Shown in pieces: positions 24,547 through 33,611 of a stretch of 42,586 nucleotides of DNA; position 1 is the stretch's first letter, and every line of letters starts with the position of its first letter. The notes under the pieces are model-generated. The model was not told where the DNA came from. It did not search any database and was given only the letters and a program-made list of their open reading frames with translations. This stretch comes from Parvularcula sp. Its GTDB lineage: Bacteria > Pseudomonadota > Alphaproteobacteria > Caulobacterales > Parvularculaceae. A program made the position numbers and the translations under genes. The stretch spans positions 1 through 42,586 of the forward strand of contig PAIP01000073.1 of assembly GCA_002704915.1 (NCBI GenBank), written 5' to 3'.

Positions 24547-26784
24547 ATGAAAAATCGAATTATCGCCGCAGGCCTGATTGCGTTTTCAGCGCTTGGTGCC
24601 TGCGACCAGAACCCGTCTCCCGACAGTCAGAACAGTAAAAAAGAGAACGCCATGTCACAGCGCGACCCCTTCGCCGAAGCGCGCAAGATCGATGCGCCCG
24701 TCATAGAAAAACGCCCCGAAGAGATCACCCAGCATGGCGTGACCCGCGTCGATAATTACGGCTGGCTGCGCGACGAAGGGTGGCAGGAAGTTTTGCGCGA
24801 TCCCTCGAAGCTTGATGCGGATATCCGCGACATGCTCGAGGCGGAGAATGATTATTATGCAGCGGTAACGGAAGACCTCGAAGGTTTGCGCAAGAAACTG
24901 TTCGATGAAATGCGCGGGCGCATCAAGGAAGACGACAGTTCTGTTCCTTCTAAAGACGGAGACTGGAAATATTGGACCAAATTTCGCGACGGTGGCGAAT
25001 ATCCCGTTTTTATGCGCGCCCCTGTTTCAGGTGGAGAAGAACAGATCATTTATGACGGGGACGCAGAGCGCGGCGATTCAAAGTTCTTTTCCATCGGCGA
25101 TGTCGCCCATAGTCCTGACCATAAACTTGAGGCCATCGCCACCGACAGGCTCGGCTCGGAATATTATACGATCGCGGTGCGCAATATGGAGACCGGCGAA
25201 GAGCAGGGCGAAACCATCGAAAGCGCCGACGGCGCCGGCGTCGTCTGGTCAGCCGACTCCCAAAGCTTTTTTTATATCCAGCGCGACGACAATCAGCGCC
25301 CGAAATGGGTGAAGCTGCATCGTCTCGGCGATGACACGGCGAATGACAAGCTGATCTATGAAGAGACGGATGACGCCTTTTTCCTCGATATCGGTAAAAG
25401 CCAGAGCGGCGATTATGTCTTCATTTCCTCCGGCAATCACGTAACGAGCGAGACGCGCTTTATTCCTGCGGGATCACCTGACTCTGAGCCGGTGCTAATC
25501 GCGCCGCGCGCGCCGAACGTTCTTTACGATGTGGACCATCACGGCGATCAGTTCTTCATCAAGACCAATGATGATGGCGCCGTGGACTACAAGATTGTGA
25601 CGGCGCCGGTTTCTTCGCCCGGCAAAGAGAACTGGAAAGACTGGCTTGCGCATAAACCCGGCAGCCAGATCGTCGACTTCACGACTTTTGAAAATTACAT
25701 CGTGCGGCTGGAGCGGGAGAATGCGCTGCCGCGCATTGTCATTTCAACCTATGACGGCGACAGCCACGAAGTTTCTTTCGATGAGGCGGCCTATGCGCTC
25801 GGCATGGACGCCGGCTACGAATACGACACGAGCGTCATCCGGTTTTCATATGAATCGCCGTCGACGCCGGAACAGACCTTCGACTATGACATGTCCTCGC
25901 GCACGCGCACGCTGCTAAAGACACAGGAAGTGCCGAGCGGCCATGACCCCTCGCTTTACGCCGTGGAGCGCATCGAGGCGACAGGTGAAGGCGGCGCCAA
26001 GATTCCGGTGACGATCCTGAGATTGAAGGGTACGCCAACAGACGGCTCGGCGCCGGCGCTGCTCTATGGCTACGGCTCCTACGGTTATGCGACGTCGGCG
26101 TCTTTCTCGACCAATATCCTGCCGCTGGTGGATCGCGGCGCTGTCTACGCCATCGCCCATATTCGCGGCGGCGCCGACAAGGGTCGGCAATGGTATCTCG
26201 ACGGCAAGCTCGACAAGAAAATGAACACTTTCACCGATTTCAATGCGGCCGCCGAAGCGCTGATTGACAAAGGATACACCTCCGTCGGGCGCATCGTCAG
26301 CTATGGCGGCAGTGCAGGCGGCTTGCTGGTCGGCGCCTCGGTGAATTTGCGTCCCGATCTCTATGGCGGGGTCATCGCGGCGGTGCCCTTCGTCGATGTG
26401 ATCAACACGATTTCCGACGCCGATCTGCCGTTGACGCCGCCGGAATGGGAGGAGTGGGGCAACCCCATCACCAGCGCCGAAGAGTATCAGTGGATCGCGG
26501 GCTATTCGCCCTATGACAATATCCAGCATACGGATTACCCGCCGGTGATGGCCACCGGCGGCCTCACCGATTATCGCGTCACCTATTGGGAGCCGGCGAA
26601 ATGGATTGCGCGGTTGCGCGAGGAGGCGACGGGCGGGCCGTTTGTGTTGCGCATGAATATGGGCGCTGGCCATGGCGGCTCGGCGGCGCGGTTCGAACGT
26701 CTCGACGAGCGCGCGCATCTCTATGCGTTTGCGTTAAAGGCCTGGGGGATCGAAGACGCCAAGCCTGTGAAGCACGGGAATTAG
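24547..26784 (+). CDS. S9 prolyl oligopeptidase/oligopeptidase B-like lipoprotein
   Basis: 745 residues. Lipobox LGAC marks Cys19 for lipidation. An N-terminal beta-propeller (about 60-470) gates an alpha/beta-hydrolase domain whose triad is Ser589 (GGSAGG), Asp675 (LTDYRV) and His709 (GAGHGG). The sequence is closest to oligopeptidase B, which cuts short peptides after Lys or Arg; the acidic pair expected near the S1 pocket cannot be judged by eye. The residue after Cys19 is Asp, which in E. coli retains lipoproteins in the inner membrane. No close ribosome-binding site is obvious. It is transcribed away from msrA. Confidence 0.92.
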   Translation: MKNRIIAAGLIAFSALGACDQNPSPDSQNSKKENAMSQRDPFAEARKIDAPVIEKRPEEITQHGVTRVDNYGWLRDEGWQEVLRDPSKLDADIRDMLEAENDYYAAVTEDLEGLRKKLFDEMRGRIKEDDSSVPSKDGDWKYWTKFRDGGEYPVFMRAPVSGGEEQIIYDGDAERGDSKFFSIGDVAHSPDHKLEAIATDRLGSEYYTIAVRNMETGEEQGETIESADGAGVVWSADSQSFFYIQRDDNQRPKWVKLHRLGDDTANDKLIYEETDDAFFLDIGKSQSGDYVFISSGNHVTSETRFIPAGSPDSEPVLIAPRAPNVLYDVDHHGDQFFIKTNDDGAVDYKIVTAPVSSPGKENWKDWLAHKPGSQIVDFTTFENYIVRLERENALPRIVISTYDGDSHEVSFDEAAYALGMDAGYEYDTSVIRFSYESPSTPEQTFDYDMSSRTRTLLKTQEVPSGHDPSLYAVERIEATGEGGAKIPVTILRLKGTPTDGSAPALLYGYGSYGYATSASFSTNILPLVDRGAVYAIAHIRGGADKGRQWYLDGKLDKKMNTFTDFNAAAEALIDKGYTSVGRIVSYGGSAGGLLVGASVNLRPDLYGGVIAAVPFVDVINTISDADLPLTPPEWEEWGNPITSAEEYQWIAGYSPYDNIQHTDYPPVMATGGLTDYRVTYWEPAKWIARLREEATGGPFVLRMNMGAGHGGSAARFERLDERAHLYAFALKAWGIEDAKPVKHGN

Positions 26785-26804
26785 AGGGCTCGTTTGAGCT
26801 CTCC

Positions 26805-26901
26805 TGTCATCCCGGAACGCGACACAGTCGCGTATGCGGAATCTCATCTTATATTGGGAGAAGATCCCGGTTTCGCCCCTTCAGAGCGCCCCGGGATGAC
26901 A
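26805..26901. repeat. Palindromic repeat, family A, copy 1
   Basis: A 97-base element bounded by 11-bp perfect inverted ends TGTCATCCCGG and CCGGGATGACA. Inside are a CGCGAC-ACA-GTCGCG hairpin and GAGAAGATCCCGG. It fills the gap between the convergent S9 peptidase and rnr genes and may also terminate both. A related copy lies between gatC and gatA. Confidence 0.8.
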
Positions 26902-26905
26902 ACAA

Positions 26906-29233
26906 TCAACCTCGCCTTGGCTTGGCGTTCGCCTTGCCGCGCTTCTTCTTCGTTGCTTTGTCGCGCCGGCCTTTTGACGGTTCGCGTCTTTTCGATTTGG
27001 CCTTTTTACCGCGGCCGGGTTGCGACGGCTTGCCGGCCTTGCCCTTTCGTTTCGATGAACAGGGCAGGGGATCGGACAGCATGTCGAAGCGAAGGCCGCC
27101 GGTCAGCGGCGCCGCCTCGGCGAGCTTAACCTTCACGGCCTGACCGAGCCGGAAGACGCCGCCGGTGCTCTCGCCGATAACCGCGTGTTCTTTTTCCTCA
27201 AAACGGAAGCGTTCGGAACCGATGGCGCGCATGGGGATGAAACCGTCCGCGCCGCTCTCGTCGAGCATGACAAAAAGGCCGAATTTGGTGACGCCACGAA
27301 TGCGGGCGTCAAACTCCGCGCCGACTTTTTCTTCGAGATAACCGGCGAGATAGCGATCCGCGGATTCGCGTTCGGCGGCGATGGAGCGGCGTTCAAGATC
27401 GGATATATCTTCGGCGATCTTGAAGAGCGCTTTTGCTTCCTTTTCCGTCTGGCCGTTGGCGCCGAGTTTGAACGCCTTGACGAGGCCGCGATGAACCGTG
27501 AGGTCGGCATAGCGCCGGATCGGCGACGTAAAATGCGCGTAGCGCCCCAGATTGAGCCCGAAATGGCCAACATTCTCGGTATCATAGATCGCCTGTCGCT
27601 GTGAGCGCAGGACGACTTCGGACACCATCTCCTTCTGGTCGCGCTCCCCGGCGATTTTCAATAGCTGGTTGAAATTGGCGGGCCGCACCGCGCCCTTGGT
27701 GAGCGAGTAATCGAGCGTGTCGAGATAATCGCGTGTCGCTTCGATCTTTTCGGGATCGGGCTCGTCATGCACGCGATAGATGAGCGGCGTCTTCGCGCGC
27801 TCCAACGCTTCGGCGGCGGCGACATTGGCGAGGATCATGAATTCCTCGATCATGCGATGAGCATCGAAGCGCTCGCGTTTGACGACTTTTTCGACATCGC
27901 CATTGTCATCGAGAATGATTTTGCGTTCCGGCAGGTCGAGATCCAGGGGCGCGCGTTTTTTGCGTTCCTGCATGCGTGCGTTGAACGCGGCGTAAAGATT
28001 TTTGACGACCTCTTTCAGCGCGGCCGATGCGGGGCCACCGTCGCTGATCTCCTGCGCTTCTTCATAAGCGAGCTTGGCGTGAGAGCGCATCATGGCGCGC
28101 ATGAAACGATGGCGCTTTTTGACCCCGCCGGCGGTGATGATCATCTCAACGGCGAGGCAGGGGCGGTCCTCATCGGCGCGCAGGGAGCATAAATCGTTGG
28201 ACAGCCGCTCGGGCAACATCGGCACGACGCGGTCAGGCAGATAGGTGGAATTGCCGCGTTTCAGGGCTTCCTTGTCGAGCGCTGAGTCCGGTTTCACGAA
28301 CCAGCTCACATCGGCGATGGCGACGATGATGCGAAAGCCGCCCGGATTTTCCGGATCGTCGTCCGGCGCCGCGAAGACCGCGTCGTCATGATCTTTTGCA
28401 TCCGCCGGGTCGATGGTGATCAAAGGCGTATCGCGCAGATCCGTCCGGTCCCCGAGCGGCGGCAGTTTCGCTTTTTCGGCTTCGGCGATGACAGCGTTCG
28501 GGAACTCGGTCGGGATGCCGTGATTGGCGAGGGCGATCAGCGAAAAAGCGTGCTTGTCGTCGATATGACCGGCGATGGAGCGCACACGCCCTTTCTTGGG
28601 GCCATAGCCGCGCGCGTTTTTGGTTTCGATCCAGACAAGGTCGCCGTCCTTGGCGCTTCCTTCATCGCCTTTCTCAATGGTGAAACTGTCTCGCGCGCGC
28701 CGCTCCACCGGCTCCGCGACGCCGCCGCCGCGTCGCTTTTCGTGAAAGACGGCGAGGAACCGGTGGGCGCCCTTGCCGATGGCCTTGATGACGTCCGCTT
28801 CATAGCCGTCATCGCCGGCGGGCTTGAGGCGCGCCAGCAGCCGGTCGCCGACGCCGGGGGCGGGTTTCACTTTCGCGGCCTTGCGTGCGGCCAGCCGGAT
28901 CATGGGCGGTTCGGTTTCTCCGCGCCAGTTCGCCGGCAGGCAGATGAGATCGCCGTCATCATCGACCGACATGACGTCGATGGGCGCAACGGGGGGCAGG
29001 GCGTCCGCGCGCTCAATGCGTTTGCCGCCCTTCAGATTGATGGCCCCGGCTTCATCCAGCTCCTTCAACAAACGGCGCAAATCGGCGCGGGCTTCGCCTT
29101 TGACGCCGAAGGCCCGGGCGATATCGCGTCGGGCGACCTCGCCGTCGGCGTTTTCCAGATAGGCGATGATTTCTTTTTTGGAGGGAAGGCCGGTTTTTCT
29201 CGTGCCGGATTTCGATTTTGCGCGTTTGGCCAA
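26906..29233 (-). CDS. rnr: Ribonuclease R
   Basis: 775 residues: N-terminal winged-helix-like region, cold-shock domains, the RNB catalytic domain (TIDPADAKDHDDAVFA with the metal-binding aspartates) and a C-terminal S1 domain, ending in a Lys/Arg-rich tail of about 50 residues. RNase R is a processive 3'-5' exonuclease that degrades structured RNA. The start codon appears to be TTG at 29233, since no ATG or GTG lies in frame near the conserved N-terminus; the ribosome-binding site is weak. In this cluster it follows topA after two inserted genes. Confidence 0.94.
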   Translation of the reverse strand: MAKRAKSKSGTRKTGLPSKKEIIAYLENADGEVARRDIARAFGVKGEARADLRRLLKELDEAGAINLKGGKRIERADALPPVAPIDVMSVDDDGDLICLPANWRGETEPPMIRLAARKAAKVKPAPGVGDRLLARLKPAGDDGYEADVIKAIGKGAHRFLAVFHEKRRGGGVAEPVERRARDSFTIEKGDEGSAKDGDLVWIETKNARGYGPKKGRVRSIAGHIDDKHAFSLIALANHGIPTEFPNAVIAEAEKAKLPPLGDRTDLRDTPLITIDPADAKDHDDAVFAAPDDDPENPGGFRIIVAIADVSWFVKPDSALDKEALKRGNSTYLPDRVVPMLPERLSNDLCSLRADEDRPCLAVEMIITAGGVKKRHRFMRAMMRSHAKLAYEEAQEISDGGPASAALKEVVKNLYAAFNARMQERKKRAPLDLDLPERKIILDDNGDVEKVVKRERFDAHRMIEEFMILANVAAAEALERAKTPLIYRVHDEPDPEKIEATRDYLDTLDYSLTKGAVRPANFNQLLKIAGERDQKEMVSEVVLRSQRQAIYDTENVGHFGLNLGRYAHFTSPIRRYADLTVHRGLVKAFKLGANGQTEKEAKALFKIAEDISDLERRSIAAERESADRYLAGYLEEKVGAEFDARIRGVTKFGLFVMLDESGADGFIPMRAIGSERFRFEEKEHAVIGESTGGVFRLGQAVKVKLAEAAPLTGGLRFDMLSDPLPCSSKRKGKAGKPSQPGRGKKAKSKRREPSKGRRDKATKKKRGKANAKPRRG

Positions 29234-29302
29234 AAGTCTGCTTTCTAAAGGATCGATCAGTCGGCCACGACTAGCACGCTTTGCCGGAGAGCGCGAACCT
29301 TC

Positions 29303-29878
29303 CTAGTGGGCTATGGTCAGCGGGTTATGGCGCTTGCCGTCGACAATCACTTCGTAATGGAGATGCACCGCTGTGGCGTTGCCTGTGTCCCCGGTGCGGC
29401 CGAGAACATCCCCCATGCGGATACGGGCGCCGGGACGCACGCCCGGCGCGTAAGAGGACAGATGCGCATAGCGGGTTTCAACGCCGCCTCCATGGCGGAT
29501 GAGGACGGTTTTGCCGTAACCGCTTAGTCTATCAACGGATGTGATCACACCGTCTCCACCGGCGTAAACGGCCGAGGGACGCCCCGTATAAAGATCGACG
29601 CCATGGTGAAACGATCCGGCGCCGCCGCGTCTCGGACCGAAACCGGAAGAGACGCACGCGTTCACCGGCGCGCGCAACAACACCTTTCCCCGAATATTCG
29701 CCTGCGGATCGTAATTGGCGATGCGGCGGGAGTGGTCGGTCGCCGGCGCATTTGAAATGACGACGCCGCGGCAAAGCGTAAGCGAGGAAAAATCCGGCGC
29801 GCCCCTACGCGAAGACGGCGTCGAGGCGCAGGCGGCGGCAAAACTCAAAATCAAAAAAGCTGCTTTTAGACGGTACAT
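29303..29878 (-). CDS. Exported M23 family (LytM) peptidase
   Basis: 191 residues with an N-terminal signal (MYRLKAAFLILSFAAACAST), either lipidated at Cys17 or cut nearby. The LytM-type zinc endopeptidase domain covers about 70-190. The ligands are His91 and Asp95 (HHGVD) and His174 in HLHYE, with His139 in YAHL as the catalytic residue. All are present, so it should be active on peptidoglycan cross-links rather than being a degenerate activator. ATG 29878 is preferred over a TTG at 29905 because the signal sequence begins there. It precedes rnr by 69 bases. Confidence 0.88.
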   Translation of the reverse strand: MYRLKAAFLILSFAAACASTPSSRRGAPDFSSLTLCRGVVISNAPATDHSRRIANYDPQANIRGKVLLRAPVNACVSSGFGPRRGGAGSFHHGVDLYTGRPSAVYAGGDGVITSVDRLSGYGKTVLIRHGGGVETRYAHLSSYAPGVRPGARIRMGDVLGRTGDTGNATAVHLHYEVIVDGKRHNPLTIAH

Positions 29879-29983
29879 TCGCAAAAATATCAGCACCTTG
29901 ACCAACAGAGAAGATCCCTTAGTTCAAGGATATAAGCGCGAATGATGCAAGAGCGTTAAAAAGCGGCGAAAAATAGTCAGCAT

Positions 29984-30013
29984 TTCCGGCGGCGGCTGCA
30001 ATCGCCGCCGGAA
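29984..30013. terminator. Strong hairpin after the PepSY-like gene
   Basis: An 11-bp stem TTCCGGCGGCG/CGCCGCCGGAA with an eight-base loop lies 10 bases beyond the stop codon of the gene at 30023. A T-run appears only about nine bases later on the minus strand, so termination may be inefficient. Confidence 0.5.
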
Positions 30014-30022
30014 GCGTGTGAT

Positions 30023-30499
30023 TTAACTCGACAATCCGTGGGTGAAGAGCAGCAATTCGCCGTCCTCCGCAATTTCAATATCAACAGGACGGCCTTCATA
30101 AGAGCCATCGAATTCATAGACATAGATCGGCGCGTTTTGACGGACTGAAAACTCCACGTAATCCGGTTCGAACCCTGGAACCGTTTTGTCGAGCGTGGCG
30201 GCAACGGCCGCGGGAATATCGTCGAAATCGTGCTCCATCTCGATTTCCTCGAGTTCGCCGTCTTCGGTGATGTCGATCTCGATATGGCGGCCGGCGTGAT
30301 CCGTGGCTTCGAACTCATAAATGGAAACGCCGTTTTCGCTTTCGATGCTGACGCGCTCGAAGGTTACGCCTGGGGCGGTATTGATGGCGGTCTCCATGAC
30401 GTTATCGGGCACATCTTCAAGTGCGATTGTGGTGTTCGCCGATGCAAGTGTAACGTTCAAAAGCGCGGCGCTTGCGGCGGCGGCGAGGGCGCGGGTCAT
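30023..30499 (-). CDS. Exported protein with two PepSY-like repeats
   Basis: 158 residues. A signal peptide (about 1-21, ending LASA) is followed by two similar units of about 60 residues. Each contains a short helix with a P-G-x-x-x-x-x-V-E pattern (TAPGVTFERVSIE and TVPGFEPDYVEFS), then YEFEA/YEFDG and a final EIDITEDGELEEIE/DIEIAEDGELLLF strand pair. This is the layout of PepSY-like (BLIP-like) periplasmic domains. The mature protein is very acidic. Function is unknown; PepSY domains often inhibit peptidases or sit in envelope sensing, and an M23 peptidase gene lies next on the same strand. An AAGGAG ribosome-binding site precedes the ATG. Confidence 0.78.
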   Translation of the reverse strand: MTRALAAAASAALLNVTLASANTTIALEDVPDNVMETAINTAPGVTFERVSIESENGVSIYEFEATDHAGRHIEIDITEDGELEEIEMEHDFDDIPAAVAATLDKTVPGFEPDYVEFSVRQNAPIYVYEFDGSYEGRPVDIEIAEDGELLLFTHGLSS

Positions 30500-30683
30500 C
30501 TCTCAAACTCCTTCTCGGGTTTGTTGCATAGAGCCGGCGGGGCTTGCCGACTCGCGGGGCGAGATAGGCGCGTTTGATGACGGTTCGACGATAGTTTCAC
30601 GAACAGAGCATGAAACTTTGTTGCGCTGCACCATCCCGGGCCGCGCAGTATTAAGAGCAAATTAAATTCAGCAATAAGTGCGC

Positions 30684-33362
30684 TTAATCGGCCGCTTTTT
30701 TCTTGGTTGTTTTCTTTTTGGCGGTGGTTTTTTTCGCGGGCGCTTTTTTGGCTGTCTTTTTTGTCGCCTTCTTGGCGGTCTTCTTCGCCGCTGTTTTTTT
30801 CGTCGTCTTTTTCTTGGCCGCTTTCTTTTTGGCTTTTTTCTTCGCCGGTTTCTTTTCTTTCGCGGCGATCAGCTCGAGCGCCTGTTCCAGCGTCACCTTT
30901 TCCGGCTCGGTTCCGTTGGGCAGGGTGGCGTTGGTTTTCTCGTGTTTCACATAAGGCCCGTAGCGCCCGCTCATCACATTGACAGGCTCGCCGGTTTCCG
31001 GATGCTTGCCGAGCTCTTTCAGCGGCTTCGCTGCACGGCCGCGGCCGGCGCGCGGATTCGCCCGCTTCTCCTCGATCAAAGTGACCGCTCGGTTGAGGCC
31101 GATTTCGAAAACCTCATCAATCGTCGGCAGGTTCGCATAGATCTTGCCGTGTTTGACAAAGGGGCCATAGCGTCCGAGTCCCGCTTCAATGATCTCGCCG
31201 TCATCGGGGTGCGGGCCCACCTCGCGCGGCAGGGAGAGAAGCATCAGCGCTTTTTCAAGGTCGATGTCGTCCACATTCCAGGTTTTGGGAATGCCGGCGC
31301 GTTTGGGCTTTTCCTTGGAGTCTTTTTCCTGTTCGCCAAGCTGAACATAGGGGCCGAAGCGGCCGAATTTCAGCGTGACGTCGAGGCCGCTTTCCGGATC
31401 GACGCCGAGTTCCCGGTCGCTTGTGTCCGCCGCGTCCGCGCCGTCGGTCATGGCGGCGAGCTGGCGCGTGTAATTGCAGTCGGGATAGTTCGAGCAGCCG
31501 ATAAAGGCGCCGAACTTGCCGGTCTTCAGCGATAATTGTCCATTGTCGCAGGAGGGGCAGGCGCGCGGATCGGAGCCGTCTTCCTTTTTCGGGAAGATCA
31601 GCGGGCCGAGCGACTCGTTGAGCGCGTCGAGAACCTCGGAAATCCTGAGCTCGCCAATGTCTTCGACGGCGGCGTGAAACTCGGACCAGAAATTGCGGAG
31701 GAAGACCTTCCAGTCTTCTTCACCGGCGGAAATTTCGTCGAGCGTTTCTTCCAGATCCGCCGTGAAGTCATACTCCACATATTTCTTGAAATAGTTTTCA
31801 AGAAACGCGGTGACGATGCGGCCTTTGGAATCCGGAATGAACCGGTTCTTGTCCATGGTGACATAGCCGCGGTCGCGCAACACCGAGAGGATCGAGGCGT
31901 AGGTCGAGGGCCGACCGATGCCAAGTTCTTCAAGGCGCTTGACGAGACTCGCTTCGGAATAGCGCGGCGGCGGCTGGGTGAAATGCTGGTCGGCTTTCAC
32001 GTCCGACATGCCGGCCTTTGCGCCCGCAGAGAGTTTCGGCAAGACGCCGCCGCCTTCTTCCGCTTCCGGGTCGTCCCGGCCTTCCTCGTAGAGCGCGAGA
32101 AAACCGTCAAAGAGAATGACTGAGCCGGTGGCGCGCAGGCCCGTCTTCTTGTCGGCCGAAAGAAGGTCGATGGTGGTGTTTTCAAGCCGCGCCGATTCCA
32201 TCTGGCTGGCGATGGCGCGTTTCCAGATCAGATCGTAAAGCTTGTATTCGTCGTCTGAAAGGCCGCGCACCCTGTCCGGCGAACGATCGAACGCGGTGGG
32301 GCGGATACATTCATGCGCTTCCTGCGCGTTTTTCGCTTTCGACTTATAAACGCGCGGACTTTCCGGCACGTAGTTCTGGCCGAATTGCGCTCCGACGGCG
32401 GTGCGAGCGTCGGTGACGGCTTCGGGCGCCATGTCGATGCCGTCGGTCCGCATATAAGTAATAAGACCCGTCGTCTCGCCGCCGATCTCGACGCCTTCAT
32501 AAAGGCTCTGCGCCGTGCGCATTGTGCGCTGAGCGTTGAAGCCGAGTTTCCTTGCCGCTTCCTGTTGCAGCGTCGAGGTGGTGAAGGGCGGCGGCGGGTT
32601 GCGCTTGCCGGGTTTGGCTTCGACGGACTCGACGGTGAAGTCGGCGCTCTCAACGGCGCGTTTCGCCGCCATCGCCGCGGCTTCATCGCCTAGTGTAAAT
32701 TTCTGAACCTTCTCGCCCTCATGGAGAACGAGCCGCGCTTCGAAGGGCGATGAATCGCCAGAAACCGCCTGCGCCTTCACCGTCCAGTATTCCTGGGGGA
32801 TGAAGGTCTCGATCTCGAGTTCCCGGTCGCAGATGATGCGCAGCGCCACGGATTGGACACGGCCCGCCGAGCGCGAGCCCGGCAGCTTGCGCCACAGAAC
32901 CGGCGACAGCGTAAAGCCCACAAGGTAATCGAGGGCCCGGCGCGCGAGATAGGCGTCGACCAGATCCGCATCGATTTCGCGCGGATGAGCCATGGCCTCG
33001 GAGACCGCCTTTTTCGTAATCGCGTTGAAGGCGACCCGGTCGATCTTCACGCCCTTCAGCGCTTTCTTGCTGGCCAGCGTCTCCAGCAAGTGCCAGGAGA
33101 TCGCTTCGCCTTCGCGATCGGGGTCGGTGGCGAGCACCAGCCGGTCCGCGTCTTTCACGGCGGCGGCGATATCGTTCACCCGCTTTTTCGATTTGGCGTC
33201 GAGCTCCCAGACCATTTCGAAGTCTTGGTCGGGCTTCACGGAGCCGTCTTTTGAGGGGAGGTCGCGGATATGGCCGTAGGAGGCGAGAACCTTATAGCCG
33301 GCGCCCAGATACTTATTGATCGTTTTGGCTTTGGAGGGCGATTCAACAATGACGACTTGCAT
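30684..33362 (-). CDS. topA: DNA topoisomerase I
   Basis: 892 residues. The Toprim domain starts at MQVVIVESPSKAKTI, the active-site Tyr303 is in GLITYMRTDG, and a four-cysteine zinc ribbon (CPSC...CSNYPDC) is followed by further C-terminal repeat units. The last 60 or so residues are almost only Lys, Ala and Thr, a histone-H1-like tail that would bind DNA non-specifically and is common in alphaproteobacterial TopA. The enzyme relaxes negative supercoils. The ATG at 33362 is supported by the conserved N-terminus; the longer frame to 33380 would need a TTG start. Confidence 0.97.
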   Translation of the reverse strand: MQVVIVESPSKAKTINKYLGAGYKVLASYGHIRDLPSKDGSVKPDQDFEMVWELDAKSKKRVNDIAAAVKDADRLVLATDPDREGEAISWHLLETLASKKALKGVKIDRVAFNAITKKAVSEAMAHPREIDADLVDAYLARRALDYLVGFTLSPVLWRKLPGSRSAGRVQSVALRIICDRELEIETFIPQEYWTVKAQAVSGDSSPFEARLVLHEGEKVQKFTLGDEAAAMAAKRAVESADFTVESVEAKPGKRNPPPPFTTSTLQQEAARKLGFNAQRTMRTAQSLYEGVEIGGETTGLITYMRTDGIDMAPEAVTDARTAVGAQFGQNYVPESPRVYKSKAKNAQEAHECIRPTAFDRSPDRVRGLSDDEYKLYDLIWKRAIASQMESARLENTTIDLLSADKKTGLRATGSVILFDGFLALYEEGRDDPEAEEGGGVLPKLSAGAKAGMSDVKADQHFTQPPPRYSEASLVKRLEELGIGRPSTYASILSVLRDRGYVTMDKNRFIPDSKGRIVTAFLENYFKKYVEYDFTADLEETLDEISAGEEDWKVFLRNFWSEFHAAVEDIGELRISEVLDALNESLGPLIFPKKEDGSDPRACPSCDNGQLSLKTGKFGAFIGCSNYPDCNYTRQLAAMTDGADAADTSDRELGVDPESGLDVTLKFGRFGPYVQLGEQEKDSKEKPKRAGIPKTWNVDDIDLEKALMLLSLPREVGPHPDDGEIIEAGLGRYGPFVKHGKIYANLPTIDEVFEIGLNRAVTLIEEKRANPRAGRGRAAKPLKELGKHPETGEPVNVMSGRYGPYVKHEKTNATLPNGTEPEKVTLEQALELIAAKEKKPAKKKAKKKAAKKKTTKKTAAKKTAKKATKKTAKKAPAKKTTAKKKTTKKKAAD

Positions 33363-33507
33363 GCGAGGCGGGGTCCTCAAACGACATCGGGCGAATTGGC
33401 GTGGCGGGCCCTATGGGGCTCGCCCATGCACTCTGTCAACTGTGCGTTGCGGCGGCGATGACCTGCCAGTGGTAAACGATCTGTAAGGAAGCGCCGTGTT
33501 CGCCTGG

Positions 33508-33537
33508 ATTAGAGGCGCCAGTTAGGAGTTTCGGCAA
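33508..33537 (-). promoter_or_regulatory. Possible topA promoter
   Basis: On the minus strand TTGCCG (33537-33532) and TCTAAT (33513-33508) are 18 bases apart, about 145 bases before the topA start. The 249-base gap to dprA also has an AT-rich patch at 33546-33600, so topA may be transcribed independently of dprA. Confidence 0.35.
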
Positions 33538-33611
33538 GACTAAGCCAGGGTGATAAAAACTTTTAAAAATCAGTATTTTATGCCAAAAAGTAAAGGCGTC
33601 TTCGAAACCTT

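Noticed and set aside
28388-29248. 286-codon plus-strand frame antisense to rnr
   Set aside because: It mirrors the rnr N-terminal half with its strong codon bias and has no recognisable domain.
30593-30617. AGTTTCA/TGAAACT inverted repeat upstream of the PepSY-like gene
   Set aside because: Only seven base pairs with an 11-base gap and no second site; not strong enough to list as an operator.
30678-31535. Plus-strand frame of 285 codons that begins with a Phe/Leu-rich, membrane-like stretch
   Set aside because: It is the antisense of the Lys/Ala-rich tail and following domains of topA; Lys codons read backwards give Phe and Leu. No ribosome-binding site or conserved protein is seen.
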